Origin: an uncultured Pseudomonadales bacterium
GTDB lineage: Bacteria > Pseudomonadota > Gammaproteobacteria > Pseudomonadales > Azotimanducaceae
Length of the DNA stretch: 64,000 nt
Direction of reading: 5' to 3'
Assembly (NCBI GenBank): GCA_951813295.1
Contig: CATOTI010000002.1
Location: forward strand, 620,001-684,000
Part shown: piece after piece, positions 16,056 through 25,765 of the stretch
How the letters are laid out: every line of letters starts with the position of its first letter
How positions within the stretch are numbered: position 1 is the stretch's first letter
The notes under the pieces: generated by a model
What the model was told of the DNA's origin: nothing
The model's input: only the letters and a program-made list of their open reading frames with translations
Database searches by the model: none
Position numbers and translations under genes: made by a program

Positions 16056-17837
16056 GTGCTCAAGATCATCGGTTGGACGGTCGGTGGCCTTTTTATCGCC
16101 ATCCTTCTCGTCGCCGTCGGGGCCTACGCCTATTTCGCGCCGAGCGACGAAGCGGTGCTCTCAGTGGACGCGGCCACCGAACGCGAAGTCGAAACCGGCA
16201 CGCTCGTGGGCGCACGGGACGCCTTCGATACCTTCGTCTGGCGCGGCATTCCTTTCGCCGCGCCGCCGGTCGGCGATCTCCGGTGGCGCCAACCGGCGCG
16301 GCCCGACCCATGGACTGGGACGCGAGAGGCAACGGCTTTCGCCCCGGCATGTCCGCAAAAGAGCGGTGCCGCCGTCGACGGTGACGAAGACTGTCTCTAT
16401 CTCAACATCTGGGCACCGGCCGACGAGCGCAACGATCTTCCGGTCATGGTCTGGATCCACGGCGGTGGCAACAGCATTGGCGCGGCCAGTACGTCGGTCT
16501 ATCACGGCGCGCGCCTGGCCGGCGAGCAAGAACTCGTCGTCGTGTCGATCCAATACCGGCTCGGTCCGCTCGGCTGGTTCCGCCACCCCGCATTGGCGGC
16601 AGATGCGCACGGCCCCGAAGACGCATCGGGCAACTACGGCACGCTCGACATCATCGAGGCACTCGCCTGGGTACAACGCAACGTCGCCGTCTTCGGCGGC
16701 GATCCGGACAACGTCACGATCTTTGGCGAGTCCGCCGGCGGCTTCAACGTGCTCTCGATGGTCGTCTCGCCCCTCGCCGAAGGGCTTTTTCATCGCGCGA
16801 TCTCGCAAAGCGGCGGTCTCAACCTCACCTCGATCGACGTTGCCGAGAACTACCGCGACGACGAGCAACCGGGCCACGCTTTCAGCGGGCGAGAAATCGT
16901 CAATGCGATGCTGAATGCCGACCGTCGTGCCGCCAGGACAAAGCAAGACACGTTGACCGACGAGGCGATAGCCTCACGGCTGCGCGAGCTGACGCCCGAC
17001 GAACTGCTCGCTCTCTACGATGGCGGTTTCGGCCTCATGCTGGGTCATCCCGATCTCTTCGCCGATGGGTACGTACTCCCCGCCGAGGGGGTCTACGTGC
17101 GCTTCGAGCAGGTCGACGGTTTCCATCGCGTGCCGATGATGCTCGGCACGAACCGCGACGAAACCAAGCTCTTCACGATGATGGGTCCGGCCACCGAGAA
17201 GCTCTTCGACGTGATCCCCAGCGGGGCCATCGACCAGGCCGAATACGATCGCGACAACGCCTATTCGAGCGATCTCTGGCGCGCTCGCGGCGTCGTCGAA
17301 CTGGCCGATCGGCTCGTTGCCAACGGACATGCGGACGTCTACGGCTATCGGTTCGATGTCGACGACTGGCGTGATCTCGCGGTCGTCGACTTGAAGCCGC
17401 TGCTCGGCGCGGCACACGCACTCGAGATTCCGTTCGTGTTCGGCAACTTCATCGAACCGCTGCGTATCGTCTATCCACCGTCCGATGCGTTCGATGAGCT
17501 ATCGAGCGCCATGCGGTCCTATTGGGCAGCATTCGCGCGTTCAGGTGACCCGAACGCCGGTAACGAGCACCTACCGAGCTGGCCGCCTTGGTCGGATGAT
17601 CCACAAACGATCATCTTCGATACGGCATTTGACGGCGGCATTCGTGTCGAACCGGCCACCATGACGGAAGCGGCCGTGCGCAAACGATTTCTCGCCGATC
17701 GCTCGTATGCTTCGCAAGCAAGCTACTGCGAAGCCTATCGAGGCTACTTCTCTGGCGAACTCTTCCGCGAAGACGAGTTCGCCACCCTCGGCGGGCGCGG
17801 TTGCCCGGGCGCAGTAGAATCGCCCGGGCACGAGTGA
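16056..17837 (+). CDS. Type B carboxylesterase, membrane-anchored
   Basis: Alpha/beta-hydrolase of the carboxylesterase/lipase type B family, 593 residues. The N-terminus is a transmembrane anchor (IIGWTVGGLFIAILLVAVGA), so the catalytic domain is periplasmic or outside. The family signature EDCLYLNIW, the oxyanion loop WIHGGGNSIG, and the nucleophile elbow FGESAGG (Ser226) are present. PVGDLRWR near the start is also typical. The start is GTG with AGGAGG about 6 nt upstream. It is followed after 34 nt by the CmcJ/NvfI-like oxygenase gene and preceded closely by the alcohol dehydrogenase gene. Likely hydrolyses hydrophobic carboxyl esters. Confidence 0.9.
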   Translation: MLKIIGWTVGGLFIAILLVAVGAYAYFAPSDEAVLSVDAATEREVETGTLVGARDAFDTFVWRGIPFAAPPVGDLRWRQPARPDPWTGTREATAFAPACPQKSGAAVDGDEDCLYLNIWAPADERNDLPVMVWIHGGGNSIGAASTSVYHGARLAGEQELVVVSIQYRLGPLGWFRHPALAADAHGPEDASGNYGTLDIIEALAWVQRNVAVFGGDPDNVTIFGESAGGFNVLSMVVSPLAEGLFHRAISQSGGLNLTSIDVAENYRDDEQPGHAFSGREIVNAMLNADRRAARTKQDTLTDEAIASRLRELTPDELLALYDGGFGLMLGHPDLFADGYVLPAEGVYVRFEQVDGFHRVPMMLGTNRDETKLFTMMGPATEKLFDVIPSGAIDQAEYDRDNAYSSDLWRARGVVELADRLVANGHADVYGYRFDVDDWRDLAVVDLKPLLGAAHALEIPFVFGNFIEPLRIVYPPSDAFDELSSAMRSYWAAFARSGDPNAGNEHLPSWPPWSDDPQTIIFDTAFDGGIRVEPATMTEAAVRKRFLADRSYASQASYCEAYRGYFSGELFREDEFATLGGRGCPGAVESPGHE

Positions 17838-17871
17838 GACCCAACGCCATTCCCTGATCTCGGGAGACGCC

Positions 17872-18972
17872 ATGCCGGATACGACCGCAACCTTCAACTA
17901 CCTCCCCGAAGCCGATGTGCCGCTCACCGAAGATCTCGCGCGTCTTTCCCAGGCCGCCGCGATCGAGCCGATTCTCAAGCGATGGCGGCATCGTTGTACC
18001 GATGGCTTGATCGACGCATCCGGCAAGATTCGCCACATCTACACACGTGCCGAGTCTGGCGACCGCGACAGCGTCGCGCGCGTGATCAAAGAACTGAACG
18101 ACATTCCCGAAGCGTTGGCAGAACTCGAAGAGGCGCTCAGCGTTCGGCAACGGATGAGTTCGTTAACCCAGAATTCGGTCGTCAAGAACGTCAAGAACGG
18201 CCGCGAGCTGGAGCACGCCTCGATCCACGCTAACGGCTTCGAGCTGCACTCGCACCACTCGAACGTCGCCAACTGGTACGACGATTCCGAAATCGCGGCG
18301 ACCTATTACGGCGAAATCACGTCGTTGGTGAAATCGGTGACGGGAGCGGTTCACGCCTTCAGCAACAACCACTTGCGGCGCGAGTCGGAACCCGAGGTCG
18401 GCGGCAACGGGCCCCTCGCGAAACTCATGACGCAGTCGCGCGGCGCACTGCAGGCAGCGCACAACGATTTCACGGAAACGTACGGTGAGGGCATCATCAA
18501 GACGATCGCGAGTGGGGGAATACCACACACGCAAACGTTCGGCCTCACCCAACCCATGCTCGAGGCTGGCCTCACCGAAGAAGCACTACGTGGCTATCGC
18601 ATGCTCGTGATCAACACCTGGCGGCCTGTGATCGATACCCCGCTCAAGCGATTCCCGCTTGCGCTCGCGGATCGACGCACGGTCTCGCACGATTGCCTGC
18701 AATCGAGCCTGATCGGTCGCCTGCCGACGGGACAACCGCGGGGCGGGCTCGAGACTTACAGCGCCCGGCATGATCCAACGCACCAGTGGTACTACTTTCC
18801 CGACATGACGCGCGACGAAGTCCTGCTCTGGAAAGGCTTCGACTCGACCGAGGTACCCGCACGACCGACGCTGCACTCAGCCTTCGACCATCCGAATACA
18901 CCGGCTGATGCACCCGAACGGGTAAGCGTCGAAGTCCGCGTTCTCTGTCTTCTACCTCGAGACGAATCATAG
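17872..18972 (+). CDS. CmcJ/NvfI-like Fe(II)/2-oxoglutarate oxygenase family
   Basis: Resembles proteins annotated CmcJ/NvfI or GA4 desaturase family (cephamycin C-7 modification and fungal meroterpenoid endoperoxygenation). Recognisable elements are: AAHNDFTETYG, whose HxD may bind iron; VINTWRPVIDTPLKRFPLAL; a later ALADRRTV; QWYYFPDMTRDEVLLWKGFDS; and HSAFDHPNTP, whose His may be the distal ligand. The protein is 366 residues long. Substrate is unknown; the family acts on small lipophilic or secondary-metabolite molecules. It lies in a same-strand run between the carboxylesterase and PQQ dehydrogenase genes (gaps 34 and 13 nt), suggesting a shared catabolic pathway. Confidence 0.8.
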   Translation: MPDTTATFNYLPEADVPLTEDLARLSQAAAIEPILKRWRHRCTDGLIDASGKIRHIYTRAESGDRDSVARVIKELNDIPEALAELEEALSVRQRMSSLTQNSVVKNVKNGRELEHASIHANGFELHSHHSNVANWYDDSEIAATYYGEITSLVKSVTGAVHAFSNNHLRRESEPEVGGNGPLAKLMTQSRGALQAAHNDFTETYGEGIIKTIASGGIPHTQTFGLTQPMLEAGLTEEALRGYRMLVINTWRPVIDTPLKRFPLALADRRTVSHDCLQSSLIGRLPTGQPRGGLETYSARHDPTHQWYYFPDMTRDEVLLWKGFDSTEVPARPTLHSAFDHPNTPADAPERVSVEVRVLCLLPRDES

Positions 18973-18985
18973 GGTTCACGCGCTC

Positions 18986-21148
18986 GTGAAGCATGGAGTG
19001 GTCATGGCCGTCATGGCGTGCCTGCTCGGTGTCGCCCTGGCGGCACAGAACGTCGCAGCCGCCGAGACGGGGTTGATTGATCCCGTGACCGACGACGACC
19101 TCCTAAATCCGTCGCCCGACGAGTGGCTCATGTTCCGCGGCAATTACGCGAACTGGGGCTACAGCGAACTTGACCAGATCAACGTCGAGAACGTTCACCA
19201 GCTCGAGCTCGCCTGGTCTTTCAGCCTGACCGAAGGACCTATCGAGTCGACACCGCTGGTCCGCGGCGACGTCATGTTCGTTCCCGGCCCGGCCGACGTA
19301 CTCCACGCGATCGATGCACGCACGGGCGAATCGATCTGGACTTACCGGCGCGAGTGGCCGGACGATTTCACCGGCGGCGGTCAGGGCATCCTGAGCGCGC
19401 AGGTAAACCGCAGCGTCGCCCTCTACGGCGACTCGCTGTACGCGACCACGGGCGACGCGCGCCTGCTCCGAATCAACGCCTCGACCGGTCAGATCATCTG
19501 GGACGTGTCGACGGATAACTACAACCAGACGACGCACACGACCGGACCCATCGTCGTCGGCGGGAAGGTCATCAGCGGGCGGAACTGCGGCCCTGCGCTC
19601 GTCGGCGGTTGCTATGTCATGGCACACGACGCCGAAGACGGCCGCGAGCTCTGGCGCTTCTATCTCATTCCGCGCGCAGGTGAAGCCGGCTTCGATACCT
19701 GGGGTGATCTACCGTACGAGAAACGCCGACACGTGGGGGCATGGCACACGGGCTCATATGATCCAGAGACCGACCTCATCTACTGGGGTACGTCCGTTCC
19801 CGCACCCGCCGCGGAAATCATCCGCGGTACGCGCGGCCAGCCGATGCTCTACTCGAACTCGACGCTGGCGTTACGGCCCGATACCGGCGAACTCGCGTGG
19901 TATTTCCAACATCTACCTCGCGACAATTGGGATCTCGACCATCCGTTCGAACGCATTCTGGTCGACATACCGCTCGAGCCCGACCCGCAAGCGGCCACCA
20001 GCATCAATCCCAGTATTTCGTTTGGCGAGCAACGTCGCGTTCTCACGGGCATCCCTGGCAAGAACGGCATCGTGTGGACCCTCGATCGCGAGACGGGTGA
20101 GTTTCTTTGGTCAAGGCCCACCGTCTCCCAGAACGTAATCAGTGAGATTACTCCCGAAACGGGCGCCGTTCGGCTCAACGAGGAGACGATTCCGAGCTTC
20201 CACGAAGAGAGCTACGGACTGGTGTGTCCCAGTGCCGCCGGCGGGCGAAATTGGCCATCTGCTGCATACAGTCCGCGCACGCAGGCCATCTACGCACCGC
20301 TCACGAACACCTGCATGTATCCGGAGATCGCGACGCTCGATCCGCAACCAAGCGATCTTTATGGGCTGGCGTTCAACGTGGTCACGACGCCCGAAGCACG
20401 TTCATTCGGCACGTTGCACGCCGTTTCGGTGAAGACCGCAACCACACTCTGGCAGCACGACGATCCCGTCGGGATGATGTCGACCCTCGCGACCGCGGGC
20501 GATCTCGTCTTCGCCGGCACGACCAACCGTCGATTTCGCGCCCACGACGCTCGCACCGGAGAGGTTCTGTGGGAAAAGATGCTGAACGCACCGGTCACCG
20601 GATTTCCGGTGAGCTATGCGATCGACGGTGAGCAGTACATCGCTATCGCGGTCGGCGGCGGCGATCTTTTGAGCGGCTTGCTGAATCTCTTTGCTGGGGT
20701 CCAAGTCCCGGCGGGGAGCCCCGTGCTCTACGTCTTTCGACTTGCCCGTGAGGATCGACCCAGTGTGGCCATAGCGCCTGCACCGACGACTACGGTCGAG
20801 CGTTTCGAACTCCCTTCACCCGTCGATCCGAGCATCACCTGCGCGAGCGTTGCCGCCGAAGATGCCGAACGAGGCGCGGTGCTATACCGCGATCAGTGCA
20901 CCTCATGCCACGGGCCAGGCCTGAACGGCGGTCCGAACGGCGTCGCCCTAACCGGTTCGTTTTTTGCGTCGCGCTGGCAGGATCGTCATTCTGATGATCT
21001 CGTCGAGATGACGCAGCAACGAATGCCGCCGGGAGGCGAGGGATCACTGTCCCGTCACGATGCAACGGCCCTCGTCGGCCACGTACTGCGGACGGCCGGC
21101 GTCGAAACACGCGACACCACCGATGCCGGTCGCCTCTGTTTTCCTTAA
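18986..21148 (+). CDS. PQQ-dependent alcohol dehydrogenase with C-terminal cytochrome c
   Basis: Quinohemoprotein dehydrogenase of 720 residues. Features in order are a signal peptide (about 1-26, ending VAAAE), an eight-bladed propeller with tryptophan-docking repeats (ARTGESIWTYRREW, STGQIIWDVS, TGELAWYFQH and others), and a C-terminal cytochrome c domain with CTSCH at 638-642 and RMPPGGEGSLS as a likely Met ligand. The propeller contains the catalytic Asp316 in RDNWDLDHPF; Asp318 two residues later makes the DxD arrangement associated with lanthanide-dependent PQQ alcohol dehydrogenases. The start is GTG. It is periplasmic and passes electrons to the respiratory chain. The last codons overlap those of the convergent beta-helix gene by 4 nt. 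Substrate is likely an alcohol. Confidence 0.9.
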   Translation: MKHGVVMAVMACLLGVALAAQNVAAAETGLIDPVTDDDLLNPSPDEWLMFRGNYANWGYSELDQINVENVHQLELAWSFSLTEGPIESTPLVRGDVMFVPGPADVLHAIDARTGESIWTYRREWPDDFTGGGQGILSAQVNRSVALYGDSLYATTGDARLLRINASTGQIIWDVSTDNYNQTTHTTGPIVVGGKVISGRNCGPALVGGCYVMAHDAEDGRELWRFYLIPRAGEAGFDTWGDLPYEKRRHVGAWHTGSYDPETDLIYWGTSVPAPAAEIIRGTRGQPMLYSNSTLALRPDTGELAWYFQHLPRDNWDLDHPFERILVDIPLEPDPQAATSINPSISFGEQRRVLTGIPGKNGIVWTLDRETGEFLWSRPTVSQNVISEITPETGAVRLNEETIPSFHEESYGLVCPSAAGGRNWPSAAYSPRTQAIYAPLTNTCMYPEIATLDPQPSDLYGLAFNVVTTPEARSFGTLHAVSVKTATTLWQHDDPVGMMSTLATAGDLVFAGTTNRRFRAHDARTGEVLWEKMLNAPVTGFPVSYAIDGEQYIAIAVGGGDLLSGLLNLFAGVQVPAGSPVLYVFRLAREDRPSVAIAPAPTTTVERFELPSPVDPSITCASVAAEDAERGAVLYRDQCTSCHGPGLNGGPNGVALTGSFFASRWQDRHSDDLVEMTQQRMPPGGEGSLSRHDATALVGHVLRTAGVETRDTTDAGRLCFP

Positions 21149-22494
21149 GGCCGGGGATCCGACGTCAGTGCCGGTCGGGTCGTCAATGCGCTGGTGTCTT
21201 CGCCTGGACAGAAGTTCGACCATACGTCCTGACCACCGGTTGCGGCCGTTAGCTCTCGACGCTGCTCGTCTTCGCCTCGACAGATGAACGCAAGAGACGG
21301 CGCAAGCTTGCCGACACCCCCGTCGACAACGGTCGCATCGGTTCCCCACCAGTTGTTCGGCGCTTCGAGGACGTCATGGACGACATAAACCGCGCCAGGG
21401 AACGGTAGCTCGCGACCGTTCCCGATGATCCGGTTGCGACCGACGCTACCCAACACGCCGCTTCCGAGGTCGATTACCGAGGTCGCGTCGGGACGACCAA
21501 AGATGTTCCACACGACGAAACCGAAACCCCCACTACCGGTGATGTCGCTCTCTTCGATCGCTACACGTGACGTGGCGGCATGGTTGTCTTCATTCGGCGA
21601 GAGCCAGCTGCGGCCGTAGTAGGTCACGACTTCGATACCGTTGCTCCCCAGTCCCTGATTTACGCCGCCCTCAAACTCATACTCGCGGATGCGACCGTCA
21701 ATGCGTGAGCGATGCTGGGCAACCGACAAGATGCCATCGGAACTCTCCCAAGCGTTCGATACGGAAGTCGCTTCGATGTCGAACTCGATGCGAGCATCGT
21801 CTTGCGCATCGATCAGAATCCCGGAGCGCGGGAAGCCGCCGCCCAAGTTTCCGATCCTATTGTCCGCGATCGAAAGATGCGCCCTTGCCCGCGCTCTGGC
21901 GTGGATCGCAATCGCGCTGCCACCGAGGCGGGTCTGACCGACGAGCTGGTTCGACGCTACGATATTGGGCCTTGCGGCCTTGAGGTCGTGAACGAAACCG
22001 ATGACCGCCTTCGGGAAGGCCGCGACACCTAAACCGGCCGTCGCGCCGGTCGCGACGCTCGTCGCGTCCGCCGAGTTGGCGTCGTCGATTCGGTTCCCCG
22101 TGATCAAAGTTCCCGAGACGTTTCGGCCGACGATCGCATGACCGACGGCGTCGACGATGTGTATATCGCGAACGACCGTGTCGTCCGCGAGCGTCACGAG
22201 GTCACCGTCGTTACTTCCCGCGTTCGTCGAGGCCAGCCGCGGCGAGTCGATACCCCGGAGCGTCTGACCGGATTTCAGCCGGATCGAGCCCTCGAGAACC
22301 GTTTCACTCGCGAGCACCCGTATCTCATCGCCCGCGAGAGACGCGTCCTCCGCTTCGGCAAGGCTACCGAACGGCGTCGCTCGACTACCGTCGCCGTCCG
22401 CTCCCGATTGCACGTACCAGACCGAACCCGCGTGAGCGCTCAATTGGCCAATGAGTACCACCGCGGCGACCAAGCCGAACCGACTCTTCTGCAT
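21145..22494 (-). CDS. Secreted parallel beta-helix protein
   Basis: Secreted protein of 449 residues with a clear signal peptide (VAAVVLIGQLSAHAGS, cleaved at about 23). The mature part starts with WYVQSGADGDGSRATPFGSLAEA, followed by strand-turn repeats such as LKSGQTLRGI, ADDTVVRDIHIV, GNRIDDANS, and SIADNRIGN. These are typical of right-handed parallel beta-helix proteins (pectate-lyase-like or PL6-like surface fold) of the DUF1565 type. A carbohydrate-binding, lyase or adhesive role is possible; no catalytic residues could be assigned. It is convergent with the PQQ dehydrogenase gene (4-nt overlap) and divergent from the sulfatase gene. Confidence 0.75.
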   Translation of the reverse strand: MQKSRFGLVAAVVLIGQLSAHAGSVWYVQSGADGDGSRATPFGSLAEAEDASLAGDEIRVLASETVLEGSIRLKSGQTLRGIDSPRLASTNAGSNDGDLVTLADDTVVRDIHIVDAVGHAIVGRNVSGTLITGNRIDDANSADATSVATGATAGLGVAAFPKAVIGFVHDLKAARPNIVASNQLVGQTRLGGSAIAIHARARARAHLSIADNRIGNLGGGFPRSGILIDAQDDARIEFDIEATSVSNAWESSDGILSVAQHRSRIDGRIREYEFEGGVNQGLGSNGIEVVTYYGRSWLSPNEDNHAATSRVAIEESDITGSGGFGFVVWNIFGRPDATSVIDLGSGVLGSVGRNRIIGNGRELPFPGAVYVVHDVLEAPNNWWGTDATVVDGGVGKLAPSLAFICRGEDEQRRELTAATGGQDVWSNFCPGEDTSALTTRPALTSDPRP

Positions 22495-22575
22495 GACCCC
22501 TCCCCTTCGAGCAATCCAGATCGCAATAGCTCACATGACTAGAATGCGCATTGCCCCGATGTCCGCCGAGATTGC

Positions 22576-24021
22576 ATGAACCGCGTATTGCCATCCAGTC
22601 AACCGAACCTCAACGCCGCACCCAACGTCGTCGTGCTCTTTCCCGATCAGTTAAGAGCCCTTTCGCTACCCCTCTTCGGTGAAACCCAGATCGCGACGCC
22701 GGCCATCGATCGTCTGGCGCGAGAAGGTCTCGTTTTCGAGAACGCCATCTCCAACTGTGCGGTGTGCACGCCAGCACGGGCCATGCTGGTCACGGGGCGC
22801 TATCCACAAACGACCGGACATCTGATCAACACGACGCGCACCCGCCACAGTGAGATATCGATCGGCGATACGTTTTCGCACTGGGGCTACCGCACCGCCT
22901 GGGTGGGCAAATGGCATTTGCATACCGGGCTCTGGCCCGCGCTCGACCGGATGCCGCAACACCCGGACTGGGTGCCCGAAGGGCGCGACCGGCTCGGTTT
23001 TCAGTATTGGCGCGCCTACAACCAACACATGGTCTATTTCGACGGGTTTGTCCACAAAGACGACTGGAATTACGAGCGCTGGGACGGCTACGAGACCGAA
23101 GGCCTCCTGAAGTACGGTTTCGAGTTCATGGACGCAGCGGGCGATGAGCCGTTCCTGCTCTTTCTGTCGCCTCACCAGCCGCATTTCACGCCCTTCGAAT
23201 TCGCGCCCGAACGCTTCTACGAATCGCTGCCGCAAAACCTCGAGCTACCGGCCAACGTTCCGCCGGCCCTCCAGGATTCATCGCTCGCGATGTACCGCCA
23301 CTACCTCGCGATGACCCTTGCGGTCGATGAGATGCTCGGGCGGCTGTTGGACTATCTCGACAAAACGGGGCGAAGCGACAACACGATCGTCCTCTTCGCG
23401 TCCGACCACGGCACCCAAGGCGGTTCGCAGGGCGTCAGCCCCTGGTCGAAGAAGCATCCTTACGAAGCCTCGATCCGCATTCCGGGGATACTCAAGTATC
23501 CGGGGCAAGTCGCTCCGGGTTCGCGAACCGACGCGATCGTCAACATGGTCGATTGGTTCCCGACGTTGTGCGGGCTCGCCGGGCTGCCCGTCCCACGGAG
23601 CATCGAAGGCGCTAACCTCGCCGCCACGATCCTGAACGACGCGCCCGCGCCGAACGACAGCGCTTTCCTGATGAATTTTTCGAAGTGGTTCGACTGGTTT
23701 CAGGACGGCGCCGAATGGCGAGGGGTACGAACGGCGAACCATACCTACGCACGGTGGCTCGACGGCAAGACGGAACTCTACGACCTCACCGAGGACCCGT
23801 TGCAGACCGAAAACCTCGCGAGCCGGGGTCTCGCGGTCGAGGCTGATCTCGTGGAGCAACTCGCGGCACACCAGGCGCGCCGCGCCGACGAACTGGTGCC
23901 GTGCACGGCGTGGCGACACTGGCTCGACGAACAGCGGCGCGTCGTTCGAAACGCTCACGGTGCCTTGTCGCATCCCGAGTCCGAGCCCGATTGGTCCTTG
24001 CTCTACGCGGGTGCTCCGTGA
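22576..24021 (+). CDS. Type I sulfatase (formylglycine-dependent)
   Basis: Alkaline-phosphatase superfamily sulfatase, 481 residues. The modification site is CTPAR (Cys64), which satisfies the minimal CxPxR motif read by the formylglycine-generating enzyme. Next are VGKWHLH, SDHGTQGG (metal and sulfate binding), and KHPYEASIRIPGI. The metal-binding start of the domain is VVVLFPDQLRALSLP, with DQ in place of the classical DD. No signal peptide is evident, so it may be cytoplasmic. A formylglycine-generating enzyme is not in the window. Its stop overlaps the GTG of the following PhyH gene, giving translational coupling. It would release sulfate from an organic sulfate ester; substrate unknown. 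Confidence 0.88.
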   Translation: MNRVLPSSQPNLNAAPNVVVLFPDQLRALSLPLFGETQIATPAIDRLAREGLVFENAISNCAVCTPARAMLVTGRYPQTTGHLINTTRTRHSEISIGDTFSHWGYRTAWVGKWHLHTGLWPALDRMPQHPDWVPEGRDRLGFQYWRAYNQHMVYFDGFVHKDDWNYERWDGYETEGLLKYGFEFMDAAGDEPFLLFLSPHQPHFTPFEFAPERFYESLPQNLELPANVPPALQDSSLAMYRHYLAMTLAVDEMLGRLLDYLDKTGRSDNTIVLFASDHGTQGGSQGVSPWSKKHPYEASIRIPGILKYPGQVAPGSRTDAIVNMVDWFPTLCGLAGLPVPRSIEGANLAATILNDAPAPNDSAFLMNFSKWFDWFQDGAEWRGVRTANHTYARWLDGKTELYDLTEDPLQTENLASRGLAVEADLVEQLAAHQARRADELVPCTAWRHWLDEQRRVVRNAHGALSHPESEPDWSLLYAGAP

Positions 24022-24880
24022 GCCGCGCGGTATCGGGGGACTTCCCCTACGTCGTTCCAGATCAACTGATCGAGGATTATCAGCGCGACGGGTTCGTCGT
24101 GACGCCGAACGTGCTCGATGCCGCTTCGATCGCTCGTTTTGGCGATGCGGTCGACGCCGAGATCGAACGACGCACGGCAGACGACGATCGGCCGCTCGCG
24201 GAGAAGACCACCTACGAACAATCGTTCATTCAATGTATGCGACTGTGGGAGACGAGCCCGCCGTCGCACCGCTCACCCTCGATCCAGCGCTTGCCGGAAT
24301 CGCCGCACAGCTCATGGGCGTCGAAGGCGTGACGCTTTGGCAGGACCAGGCGCTCTACAAGGAAGCCGGCGGCCGGGAAACGACGCCGCACCAGGATCAG
24401 ACCTTCTGGCCACTCGGCACCCAGCCCCTGATCAGTGCCTGGATTCCTTTCCAGGACGTAAAGCTCGATGACGGGGCGATGGCCTACGTGCCGGGATCCC
24501 ACCGCCACGGTCGCCTGAAGGTCGTCGACATCACACACACGACGGACCCGTACGACATCCTGAACGACCCCGCCCTCGCCGGCATTAGCCGGCGCTACGT
24601 GGAAGTCGAGGCTGGATCGGTGATCTGGCACGGGGGTTTGACCGTGCACATGGCGGCGGCGAACCGTACGAATCGAACACGTCGCGTCTTCACGGTCGTC
24701 TACCTCGATGCGAACGCGCGGCGCACTCAGTCGTGGCCCGTCTACCCACTCGACCGCGAAGGCATCAAAAAAGGTGAGGTCATCGAAGGCCTCGGTATGC
24801 CGCGCCTCTGGCCGACACCCGCCGTACCCCCGGAACCGCCGGCTGATCCGGCCAACGAGACCGGACCACAACACCTCTAG
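24018..24880 (+). pseudogene. PhyH-family oxygenase with an internal frameshift
   Basis: The first reading from the GTG overlapping the sulfatase stop gives SGDFPYVVPDQLIEDYQRDG, then VVTPNVLDAASIARF and SFIQCMRLWETSP. The protein continues in another frame with AVAPLTLDPALAGIAAQL, the iron motif TTPHQDQTFW, YVPGSHRHG and VIWHGGLTVHMAAANRT. Joining needs one extra C in the CCC run near 24257. The 863-nt span is one short of a multiple of three, consistent with a single-base deletion. With repair it would be a 287-residue PhyH protein with an intact HxD and distal His. It may be a decayed gene or a sequencing error in a homopolymer. Confidence 0.78.
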
Positions 24881-24898
24881 GCGGAATCCACGCCGAGA

Positions 24899-25765
24899 TC
24901 AGCCACTCGCGGCCACGGGTGGCGCATGCGACTTCACCGTCACCCGCTCGCCCAGACGAGCCTCGGGAAAGTAATCCCACACCGCATGGTGGTGCACCGC
25001 ACGGTTGTCCCAGAGAACGAGTGTGTTCGGTCGCCACGTCACACGGCAGTGAAACCGCGTGCCGCGCTCGATGTGGCGATAGAGCGTGTCCAGCACGGCG
25101 CGGCTTTCCGCGCGCGTCAACTCGTTGATCTTCACGGTGAAAGGCTCGTTCACGAAGAGGAGCTTGCGATCGGTTTCCGGATGACGGACGACCACCGGGT
25201 GGTGGGACGCAGGGTACGTTTCGTGTGCTTTGAGCCGATAGCCGTAATGCTCGAGATCCTTTCGTCCGTCATGAAACGCAGTCAGCCCCTCGAGGAAACG
25301 TTTGAGCGAAGGTGACAGCGCATCGTAGGCGTCCTGCATGTTGGCGAAGAGCGTATCCCCGCCACCCGACGGCGGCGTCCGGGTGATGTAGAGCGCCGAT
25401 GCCATTGGCGGAATTGGCTCACACGAGAGATCCGTGTGCCAGCTCTCGCCGTTCGCGACTTTCGTCCGTTCGGTGATCTTGATATCGAAAATCTCGGGAT
25501 CTCCGGGCATGGACAAGTTCGTCTTGGCCGGGTGGAGATGGAGTTCACCGAAACGGCGGCCGAACGCTTTGTGTGCCTCCCGCGTCAACTGCTGATCGCG
25601 AAAAACGAGCACATGGTGGGCGAGAAATGCGTGATGGATCGCACGAAACTCATCGTCCGTGAGCTCTGCCAGATCCACGCCGGAGATTTCCGCACCGATA
25701 CTCGGCGTGAGCGGATCGACTCTCATGGTCATCGTCTCGTCCACGTTTGCTCGGGTCTCACTCAT
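24899..25765 (-). CDS. TauD/TfdA-family Fe(II)/2-oxoglutarate dioxygenase
   Basis: Dioxygenase of 288 residues in the taurine/2,4-D dioxygenase family. The iron site is SWHTDLSCEP (HxD). The distal His lies in LVLWDNRAVHHHAVWDY, and the 2-oxoglutarate-binding Arg is in ARLGERVTV. The N-terminus VDPLTPSIGAEISGVDLAEL is typical of TauD. Enzymes of this family hydroxylate taurine or related sulfonates (releasing sulfite) or phenoxyacetates. The start overlaps the stop of the RidA gene by 8 nt, so it is the last gene of the minus-strand operon. A nearby sulfite-dehydrogenase module makes sulfonate use plausible, but the substrate is not shown by the sequence. Confidence 0.88.
   Translation of the reverse strand: MSETRANVDETMTMRVDPLTPSIGAEISGVDLAELTDDEFRAIHHAFLAHHVLVFRDQQLTREAHKAFGRRFGELHLHPAKTNLSMPGDPEIFDIKITERTKVANGESWHTDLSCEPIPPMASALYITRTPPSGGGDTLFANMQDAYDALSPSLKRFLEGLTAFHDGRKDLEHYGYRLKAHETYPASHHPVVVRHPETDRKLLFVNEPFTVKINELTRAESRAVLDTLYRHIERGTRFHCRVTWRPNTLVLWDNRAVHHHAVWDYFPEARLGERVTVKSHAPPVAASG

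Noticed and set aside
24240..24270. The broken PhyH gene as a second selenoprotein or programmed frameshift
   Set aside because: There is no in-frame UGA at an active-site cysteine and no slippery heptamer; a missing base in a C run explains it better.
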